Positions 57,643-64,000 of a DNA stretch of 64,000 bases are shown piece by piece. The position numbers were made by a program, and so were the translations under genes. Position 1 is the first letter of the stretch, and the number at the start of each line of letters is the position of its first letter. The notes below the pieces were generated by a model, which was not told the origin of the DNA, searched no databases, and saw only the letters and a list, made by a program, of their open reading frames with translations. This DNA comes from Burkholderiales bacterium (lineage in GTDB: Bacteria; Pseudomonadota; Gammaproteobacteria; Burkholderiales; Burkholderiaceae_C), in the NCBI GenBank assembly GCA_016703325.1, contig JADJCH010000004.1, forward strand, positions 124,001-188,000, in the 5' to 3' direction.

Positions 57643-58914
57643 TCAACTGCCGGCGATGTAGGCCGCCAGATCGAGCTTGTTCTGCTCGGTCAAGCCGCCC
57701 GAGAAGCTGTTGTGCACGCTGCGCTGCATGGCCGTGTTCAATCCGGTGAGCGTACCGGCCTTGCTCACGCCACCCGTGCCGCCATGGCAGTTGGCGCAGG
57801 TGGAGGCGAACAGGGTCTTGCCGACCGCAGCGTCTCCCACCGCGGGGGCCGGTGTCGGAGCCGGTGCCGGAGTGGGCGCAGGCGTGGGTGCCGGGGCAGG
57901 GGCAGGGGTGGGTGCGGGTGACGGGGCAGGAGTTGGTGCTGGGTTCGGTGCAGGGGTCGGCGAAGGGGCCGGTGTCGGTGCGGGTGCGGGAGTGGGGGAA
58001 GGCGCGGGGGTGGGCGCTGGTGTGACGCCATTCCCGGCCATCTGCCAGCTGCCGCTGTTGCCTTCGCCAGGGCCGGTGAAACTGCCGCTGAAGCTGCCAT
58101 CAGCGGCCCGGGCACCGGTGAACTGCACCGTGCCACTGGCGGTGCGCACGGTCAGGTTGATCTGTCCATCGGCCGCCAGGCTGCCGCTGACCTGTTGTCG
58201 GCCGTGCGACCTGCGCCCTGAGCGGGACTGCGCCTGGTCTTCCAGGGCGTCCAGGTAGGACTCGGTGCGCTCCTCGTGGGCCTTGCGGAACTGCTGCAAG
58301 GCGGCCCGTGCCGCGTCGTTTTCGAGGTCGCGGCCGGCTGCCTTGAGATCGGAGCGCAGCTGTGCGGTCAGCCGCTCCACATCCTGGCGGTAGCGCGCCC
58401 TCAGGGTGTCATCCACCAGCGGTGCGGGCATCGCCATCGCCTCAATCCAGCGGCCGCGCAAACGGGTGCTGCCATCGTCCTGCAACTCGCCTCGCAGCAA
58501 GAGGGCCCCCATCAGGGCCAGGCCATTCTGCGGCCCTGCGGTGACCTGGGCATTGAGGTCGTACTGCAGAGCAGTCCATTCATGATCGCAGGCGCGGATG
58601 CCTTGGGCATCCGACGCTGCTGCCTCCACCGAGGTGGCCTCCCCCTCGCCCTGACCCGCCGAGGCGATGCGCACGCTCAATGCGGTGCCCGAGTCGGACA
58701 GCGTCACCACCGAGGCCGGCTCCGCACCGGTGCCGCCGCTGCCTTGCCCCCCTCCACAGGCGGTCAGGACCGCGGCCATCAGCAGGGACAGCGCCAGCAT
58801 GCGTGAGCCGCGCACTGTGGTGGCCGTGGCTGACGGGGTCGACGTGGCGGAGGGACCGCCATCGGCGGGCGCTGGGCGGCAGAACGGGTACGAACCGAGG
58901 GGCGAGGTGGGCAT
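57643..58914 (-). CDS. Lipoprotein-like c-type cytochrome with Pro-Ala-Thr repeat linker
   Basis: This 423-residue protein has a long Ser/Thr/Pro-rich N-region, then a hydrophobic segment with lipobox-like end (MLALSLLMAAVLTAC), a middle domain of about 230 residues that I do not recognise (heavily charged helices followed by a SGSLAADGQINLTVRTASG beta-type stretch), a long PAPTPAPSP linker, and a C-terminal single-haem cytochrome c domain with CANCH and a late Met-containing stretch. ATG 58914 has AGGAG upstream; ATG 58800, at the signal itself, has none. It is convergent with nlpD, divergent from rlmD, and has a structured leader. Confidence 0.8.
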   Translation of the reverse strand: MPTSPLGSYPFCRPAPADGGPSATSTPSATATTVRGSRMLALSLLMAAVLTACGGGQGSGGTGAEPASVVTLSDSGTALSVRIASAGQGEGEATSVEAAASDAQGIRACDHEWTALQYDLNAQVTAGPQNGLALMGALLLRGELQDDGSTRLRGRWIEAMAMPAPLVDDTLRARYRQDVERLTAQLRSDLKAAGRDLENDAARAALQQFRKAHEERTESYLDALEDQAQSRSGRRSHGRQQVSGSLAADGQINLTVRTASGTVQFTGARAADGSFSGSFTGPGEGNSGSWQMAGNGVTPAPTPAPSPTPAPAPTPAPSPTPAPNPAPTPAPSPAPTPAPAPAPTPAPTPAPAPTPAPAVGDAAVGKTLFASTCANCHGGTGGVSKAGTLTGLNTAMQRSVHNSFSGGLTEQNKLDLAAYIAGS

Positions 58915-58946
58915 CTGGAACTCCTGTGGATGGATGGAATGCGCCG

Positions 58947-58999
58947 CATCCGGAAGGCCATTCGCCCGCAAACGGCGGGCAGGCCGCTTTGGCCGGATG
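58947..58999 (-). promoter_or_regulatory. Nested three-stem RNA structure in the cytochrome leader
   Basis: Three stems nest inside one another: CATCCGG (58947-58953) with CCGGATG (58993-58999); GGCC (58956-58959) with GGCC (58982-58985); GCCCGC (58964-58969) with GCGGGC (58975-58980), loop AAACG on the plus strand. The element ends 33 bases before the cytochrome ATG and about 20 before its ribosome-binding site. The rest of the 306-base gap to rlmD (59000-59220) shows nothing I can name. Confidence 0.5.
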
Positions 59000-59220
59000 T
59001 GGCTCGGGGGTGAAGATAGGTGTCGCAGCTCGTCTTCCCAGGATTTGTACGGAGGCATTACCTCGGTCACCCGGAGCTGACCGGCAGTCGCATGTGCTCA
59101 CCGGAGGACCGCTCAGCTGCCAGCTTCTTGCGTCTGCTGACGCCTGCTGACTCTCGCAGGCAGAAGCTTGCACGGCTGCATCGCCCGGGAGCAGGTCGAC
59201 ACACCTGAGACAATTCCGGA

Positions 59221-60672
59221 ATGACAGCAGCAGACGAATGGTTGCAGGTCGAGTCACTCGACCTGGACGCACAGGGCGTGGCCCACAACGCCGAGGGCAA
59301 GGTGGTTTTCATCGAAGGGGCGCTGCCTGGCGAACGGGTTCAGGTGAGCGTCAACCGCCGCAAGAATCAGTGGGAGCAGGCGACGCTGCGGCAGATCGGC
59401 CGCGAGAGCTCGCAGCGGGTGCGACCCGGTTGCCCGCACTTCGGCCTGCACGCCGGCGCCTGCGGCGGCTGCAAGATGCAGCACCTGCACCCGGCCACGC
59501 AGGTGGCGGTCAAGCAGCGCACGCTGGAGGACAACCTGCAGCACCTGGCCAAGGTGCGCCCGGCGCGGGTGATGCGCCCGATCGAGGGCCCCGCCTGGGG
59601 CTACCGCTACCGCGCCCGCCTGTCGGTGCGCTGGGTGGCCAAGAAGGGCACGGTGCTGGTGGGTTTCCACGAGCGCAAGTCCCGTTATGTGGCGGACATG
59701 CAGGTCTGCCCCATCCTGCCCGAGAAGGTCAGCGCCCTGCTCATGCCGCTGCGCGAGCTGGTCGGCCGCATGGACGCGCGCGAGACGCTGCCGCAGATCG
59801 AGGCGGCGCTGGGTGAGCGCAGCGAGGCGCTGGTGCTGGCCCTGGTGCTGCGCCACCTGGAACCGCTGAGCGCCGCCGACCTGGCCCGGCTGGCCGACTT
59901 CGGCCAGGCGCATGAGGTGCAGTGGTGGCTGCAGCCCAAGGGGCCGGACAGCGTGCACCGGCTGGACGTGCTGGGCCCCCAGCTGGCCTACACGCTGCCG
60001 GAGTTCGGGCTGACCATGCCCTTCAAACCCACCGACTTCACCCAGGTCAACCATGCCATCAACCGCGTGCTGGTGGGTCGGGCGCTGCAGTTGCTGCAGG
60101 TGCAGCCGGGTGAGCGGGTGATCGACTGGTTCTGCGGCCTGGGCAATTTCACCTTGCCGCTGGCCACCCAGGCGCGTGAGGTGCTGGGCATCGAGGGCAG
60201 CGAAGTGCTGGTGCAGCGCTCGCGCGAAAACGCCGCCGGCAACGGCCTGGCGCACAAGACAAGCTTTGCGGCGCGCAACCTGTTCGAGCTGACGCCGGCC
60301 GACCTGGTCGCCTACGGCCATGCCGACCGCTGGCTGGTCGATCCGCCGCGCGAAGGTGCCTTCGCGCTGGCCAAGGCCCTGGCCGAGGTGCGGCAGGCCC
60401 CGGTCGAGGGTTACGAGCCGCCGCGGCGCATCGTCTACGTCAGCTGCAACCCGGCCACACTGGCCCGCGATGCCGGCCTGCTGGAGCACCAGGCGGGTTA
60501 CCGCTGCTCGGCCGCCGGGGTGGTGAACATGTTCCCGCACACGGCCCATGTGGAGTCGATCGCGGTGTTCGATCGCATCGACGGCTGGACCTTGCCAGTG
60601 CGTGCGGTGGTGGCCCCCGAGCCGGAAGAGGAAGTCGCAACCGCCGCCGTTCCCGACGACGCCGCAACCTGA
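59221..60672 (+). CDS. rlmD: 23S rRNA (uracil(1939)-C(5))-methyltransferase
   Basis: This 483-residue enzyme methylates U1939 of 23S rRNA. It has an N-terminal TRAM domain (DLDAQGVAHNAEGKVVFIEGALPGE), the Fe-S cluster cysteines (RPGCPHFGLHAGACGGCKMQHL and VCPILP), the SAM site IDWFCGLGNFTLPLA, DPPREGAFAL and the catalytic Cys in VYVSCNPATLARD. ATG 59221 begins the protein shortly before the TRAM domain. Its stop abuts the end of a converging EAL remnant with no gap. Confidence 0.94.
   Translation: MTAADEWLQVESLDLDAQGVAHNAEGKVVFIEGALPGERVQVSVNRRKNQWEQATLRQIGRESSQRVRPGCPHFGLHAGACGGCKMQHLHPATQVAVKQRTLEDNLQHLAKVRPARVMRPIEGPAWGYRYRARLSVRWVAKKGTVLVGFHERKSRYVADMQVCPILPEKVSALLMPLRELVGRMDARETLPQIEAALGERSEALVLALVLRHLEPLSAADLARLADFGQAHEVQWWLQPKGPDSVHRLDVLGPQLAYTLPEFGLTMPFKPTDFTQVNHAINRVLVGRALQLLQVQPGERVIDWFCGLGNFTLPLATQAREVLGIEGSEVLVQRSRENAAGNGLAHKTSFAARNLFELTPADLVAYGHADRWLVDPPREGAFALAKALAEVRQAPVEGYEPPRRIVYVSCNPATLARDAGLLEHQAGYRCSAAGVVNMFPHTAHVESIAVFDRIDGWTLPVRAVVAPEPEEEVATAAVPDDAAT
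59245..59265. other. Near-perfect palindrome inside the start of rlmD
   Basis: CAGGTCGAGT at 59245-59254 and ACTCGACCTG at 59256-59265 are exact inverted repeats around a single base. They fall in codons 9-15 of rlmD, at the beginning of the TRAM domain. In mRNA this would be a very stable hairpin 24 bases into the coding region; as DNA it could be a protein site. Confidence 0.7.
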
Positions 60673-60832
60673 TCAGCCGACCGGCACCTGGGCGGCGATC
60701 CAGTCGTCCAGTGCCTGGCGGTCCAGCGGGCCGCAGATGCCGTAGCCCTGGCCCAGATCGCAGCCGTAGTCGCCCAGCGCGACGCGAAAGCCCCGCTCGG
60801 TCAAGCGGTCGGGCATCTGCAGCCCCAGTCCC
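60673..60832 (-). pseudogene. 3' remnant of an EAL-domain (c-di-GMP phosphodiesterase-like) gene
   Basis: The minus-strand frame ending at 60673 reads about 50 codons, including RGFRVALGDYGCDLGQGYGI and GPLDRQALDDWIA. GCDLGQGYGI followed by a Pro and an Ala-x-x-x-W stretch is the usual end of an EAL domain. RGFRVALGDYG also resembles the RVALDDFG strand found earlier in EAL domains, which suggests an internal loss between them. No start or EAL signature is present. It directly follows, in another frame, the broken Hpt domain of the hybrid kinase gene. Confidence 0.55.
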
Positions 60833-63800
60833 GGGCGTACACCTCCTGGGCGCCGATGTCGCCCGCGGTGTTCTTCAGCCGGTGCATGCGATCGCCCAGC
60901 GTCAGGCGGTCGGCCGCGGCACGGGCCTGCAGGCAGGCCTGCATCTCGGCCGCCAGGGCCTCCACCACCCGGTCGATCAGTTCGCCGGTCGACTCACCCA
61001 TCAGCTGCTGCACCTCCGCAAACCGCTTGAGGTCGATCGCTTCGCCGGACGGGATCTCCACCCTGGGCGGCGGCGTTGCGTCCGCCGGCGGTAACGATGC
61101 CGGCTCCGTCGGCAACAGGACCGACACCGGCACCGGGACCGGCACCGCCGCCGCCGGAATCTTGCGCGGCGGCATCAGCCAGCGCGCCACCACGCTGGCC
61201 AGGGTCTCGGAGCTGTAGGGCTTGACCACGTAGTCGTCCATGCCCGCGGCCAGGCAGCGCACCCGGTCGGCCGGCAGGGCGTGTGCGGTCAGCGCCACCA
61301 CCGGCACACGCAGGGGCAGGGCGCCGATCGAGCGGGTGCGCTCGCGTTCACGCAGCGCCCGGGTGGCGGTCAGGCCGTCCATGCCCGGCATCTGCACGTC
61401 CATCAGCACCAGGTCGACGGCTTCCTGGTCGAGAAGGTCCAGCGCCTGCTGGCCATCGGCGGCCACCTGCACCTGCAGGCCGCGCTGGCGCAGCATCTGC
61501 GCCCCCACGTCCTGGGTGATCGGGTTGTCCTCCACCAGCAGCACCCGCTCGCCGCCGAAACGCAGCCCTGGCCGCCGGCCGGGAGCCGGCGTCCGGTGGC
61601 CGGCAGACAAAGCCGGCCAGCGGCGGACGAGGTCGGCGTTCCCGTCCGGTGCAGCACCGTGGCCAGTGCATCGTAGAGGTCGGACTGGCGCACCGGCTTG
61701 TCCAGCCAGATGTCCACGCCCAGGTCGCCCATGCGCTCGCTGTCCATCGTGGAGGAGCTGAGCATGATCAGCGGCAGGCCCGCCAGCAGGGGGTCGCGGC
61801 GGATGTGGCGCACCAGGCTGTAGCCGTCCATGCCGGGCATGTTCAAGTCCAGCAGGGCCACCTCGTAGGGACGGCCCGCCGGCCGCGGCATCCTGCAGCT
61901 TGGCCAGGGCTTCCTCGCCGTTGGCGGCGCTGCCGGAATGGCCGTTCCAGGAGGTGAGGTAGCGGTGCAGGATGACCCGGTTGGTGGCGTTGTCGTCCAC
62001 CACCAGCACCCGCGTGCCGGCAAAGTCCGCCGCCCGGCGGCGCAGCTGGCCCGCATCGGCCAGCGACAGCGGCAGGGTGAACCAGAAGGTGGAGCCTTCA
62101 CCCTCCCGGCTGGTCAGTCCGATGGCCCCGTGCATCAACTCCACCAGGCGCTTGGCAATGCTCAGGCCCAGCCCGCTGCCGCCAAAGCGCCGGCTGGTGG
62201 AGCTGTCGGCCTGCATGAAGGGTTCGAACAGGCGTTGCTGCTGGGCCTCGCCGATGCCGATGCCGGTGTCGCGCACCTCGAAGCGCAGCGCAGCAGGGTC
62301 CGCGGCCGATGGGGCAGCTGCGGCGACCGACACGCTCAGCAGCACCTCCCCCTGCTCGGTGAACTTGATGGCATTGCCCAGCAGGTTGACCAGCACCTGG
62401 CGCAGCCGGATCGGATCGCCCCGCAGGTACTCCGGCACCTCCGGCGAGATGGAGCAGGCCAGCTCCAGCTTCTTGGCGTGGGCCCGGGTGGCCAGCATCG
62501 CGGTGACATCCTCCACCGTGCGGCGCAGGTCGAAGTCGATGGACTCGATGCGCAGCTTGCCCGCCTCCAGCCGGGAGAAGTCCAGGATCTCGTCGATCAC
62601 CCCCAGCAGCAGCCCGGCCGAGGTGCGTGCCGTCTCCAGGTGCCGCTGCTGCTGGCCCGACAGCGGCGTGTCCTGCAGCATCTCCAGCGAACCCAGCACC
62701 CCGTGCATCGGCGTGCGGATCTCATGGCTCATGTTGGCCAGGAAGTCGGACTTGGCCTGCGCTGCCGCTTCTGCAGCCTCCTTGGCCTGGCGCAGCTCCA
62801 GCTCCGCCTGCTTGCGTGCCGTGATGTCGTGCACCACGCCGATGAAGCGCTGCCGGCCACCGGCCGCCCCGCCGCCCAGGTCCAGGCGGCTCACCCGCAG
62901 CGCGATCCAGATGCGCCCGCCATCGCGGCGCAGTGCCTCGAACTCCCGTTCCGCACCCATCACCCGGCTCTCTCCAGTGAGCAGGTGGCGCTGCAGGTAG
63001 AGGTCATGGGCCGCCTGGTGCGGCGGCGGCACGATGATCGACACATTGCGGCCGATCACCTCCTCGGCGCGGTGGCCGAACATCTGCTCCGCGCCGGCAT
63101 TGAAGCTCTCGATCAGCCCCTGTTCGTCGATCACGATGATGCCGTCGTGGGTGGTGTTGACCACCTTGCGCAGCAGCCCCTCGCTGCGCTGCAGCTCGCT
63201 GAGGTTGGCGGCCAGTTCCGTGGACATGCGGTTGAAGGCCTGCGCCGTCTGCGCCAGCTCATCGTCCCCCTGGCCCAGCACCGGCACCTGCAGGCCCAGC
63301 TGGCCGCCGGCGATGCCGCGGGCGGCGTCGGCCAGCTGCTGCAACTGGCGCGTCAGGTAGGAGCCCAGCACCCAGGAGAACAGCCCCACCAGCAGCATCT
63401 CCAGCGCTGCAAAGCCCAGGCCGAAACGCCGCGCCAGTGCCTGCTGGGCCTGCACCTCGGCTGCGGACACGCCGATCTCCACCCGCCCGAAGCGCTGCGG
63501 CCCCACGCGGATCTCGACACTGCTGTGGAACACCCCGTCGGCCAGCCCGGACAGGCCCGCGCTGTCGCTGGCCGCGCGCAGCAGCTGCTGCGATTCGCCG
63601 GCCTGGCTGAGCACCTCCTGCCGCTCGTCGCGCACCCGGGCGTACACCACCCCCGGGTAGGTGAGCATCTCCCGGGTCAAGGCCGCGAGCGTGGCCAGGT
63701 CGCTGGCGATCAGCGCATCCTTGGCCACCACCGAAAAGGCCTTCACCGTGGCCTGGCTGCGCTGCACGAACTGCTGCTCGGCGGTGCTGGACATGAAGCG

Positions 63801-63887
63801 CATGCCGCTGACCACCAACAGCGTCAGCAGCACCGCCTCGATGGCAGCCACCCCCAGAATCGTCTTGGCGCGAAAACTCAGCTTCAT
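60801..63887 (-). pseudogene. Hybrid sensor histidine kinase (BarA-like) with frameshifts and truncated Hpt domain
   Basis: From ATG 63887: membrane helix (TILGVAAIEAVLLTLLVVSG), periplasmic domain, second helix (FAALEMLLVGLFSWVLG), HAMP, PAS (VVNTTHDGIIVIDEQGLIES), HisKA (FLANMSHEIRTPMHGVLGSL), HATPase (NAIKFTEQG, DTGIGIG, GSGLGLSIA), two receivers and an Hpt domain (MHRLKNTAGDIG). The first receiver starts TRVLVVDDN, but its Asp region (VALLDLNMPGMDGYSLVRHI) lies in another frame between roughly 61645 and 61875. The second receiver (VLLVEDN, VLMDVQMPGMDG) is back in frame. The Hpt domain stops 14 residues after its His motif. A GTG at 63977 could start earlier and overlaps the stop of a gene running off the window (last codons LAALLAG). 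Confidence 0.75.
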
Positions 63888-64000
63888 GGCAGCGTGACTG
63901 TATGCAGGTGCCGAGGGTGGTGAGGGCGCCGAGGGCGGCGATCCTTGCGTTGGGGCAGGGCCGGCATCTCCCGTCACCCCGCCAGCAGCGCCGCCAGGGT

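Noticed and set aside
57850..58030. Regular short repeats that at first look suggest a CRISPR-like array
   Set aside because: They are six- to twelve-base coding repeats for the Pro-Ala-Thr linker of the cytochrome protein, with no spacers or palindromic repeat units.
63974..64000. Last codons (LAALLAG, stop) of a minus-strand gene running off the window
   Set aside because: Only eight sense codons are visible; mentioned with the hybrid kinase but not enough to annotate as a gene.

Overview
The window is about 64 kb of very GC-rich, densely packed chromosome from a betaproteobacterium, most likely of the order Burkholderiales (Leptothrix/Rubrivivax/Ideonella-like). This is inferred from gene content and order: tmk-holB-pilZ-tatD, surE-pcm-nlpD...rlmD, a Bug-type tripartite tricarboxylate receptor, and a Burkholderiales-style Orn/Lys/Arg decarboxylase. 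It is a chromosomal segment with core and catabolic modules. I see no phage, integrase, transposase, CRISPR array, rRNA or tRNA.

Layout. 1-1.4 kb: 3' part of a sensor kinase with a solute-binding-like sensor. 1.4-10 kb, minus strand: a nitrogen/polyamine island with gabD, a degraded MNT/HepT toxin-antitoxin pair, a guanidinobutyrase-like ureohydrolase, a PEP-mutase-family protein and a complete PotABCD-type ABC transporter. 10-24 kb: housekeeping genes, comprising an M16 protease, ispD, a NYN-domain protein, ispF, a ZipA-like protein, ygfZ, mltG-tmk-holB-pilZ-tatD, a small unknown protein, def, a Mak-like fructokinase and an SPFH/NfeD pair. 24-26 kb: a PLP amino-acid decarboxylase. 26-38 kb: a full glycogen cluster, glgB-glgX-pgm-glgC-glgA-glgP. 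38-45 kb: dusA, a diguanylate cyclase, an HSL-type esterase, a thioesterase-GNAT fusion and tex. 45-49 kb: PBP1A and a patatin-like protein. 49-49.6 kb: a MazF/PemK-type toxin-antitoxin operon preceded by a tiny coupled ORF. 49.8-55 kb, minus strand: a catabolic unit of GntR regulator, Bug receptor, ACAD-type kinase and acyl-CoA ligase. 55-60.7 kb: surE-pcm-nlpD, a c-type cytochrome lipoprotein on the opposite strand, and rlmD. 60.7-64 kb: a damaged hybrid sensor kinase joined to a remnant of an EAL domain.

How the genes work together. The first island could import a guanidino compound or polyamine (PotABCD-like), cut 4-guanidinobutyrate to GABA plus urea (GbuA-like), and oxidise succinate semialdehyde (GabD); the transaminase step is not in the window. 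The glycogen cluster holds precursor supply (pgm, glgC), synthesis (glgA, glgB) and breakdown (glgP, glgX). The mltG-tmk-holB-pilZ-tatD run is tightly coupled by overlaps. The GntR-Bug-kinase-ligase unit looks like uptake and activation of an organic or fatty acid.

Less ordinary signals include hexanucleotide repeats at or just before several gene starts; a nested three-stem leader before the cytochrome gene; a 10-bp-arm palindrome inside the start of rlmD; the absence of rpoS between nlpD and rlmD; the NYN gene splitting ispD from ispF; and a hybrid kinase with two apparent compensating frameshifts. I did not find a convincing entirely new multi-gene system.
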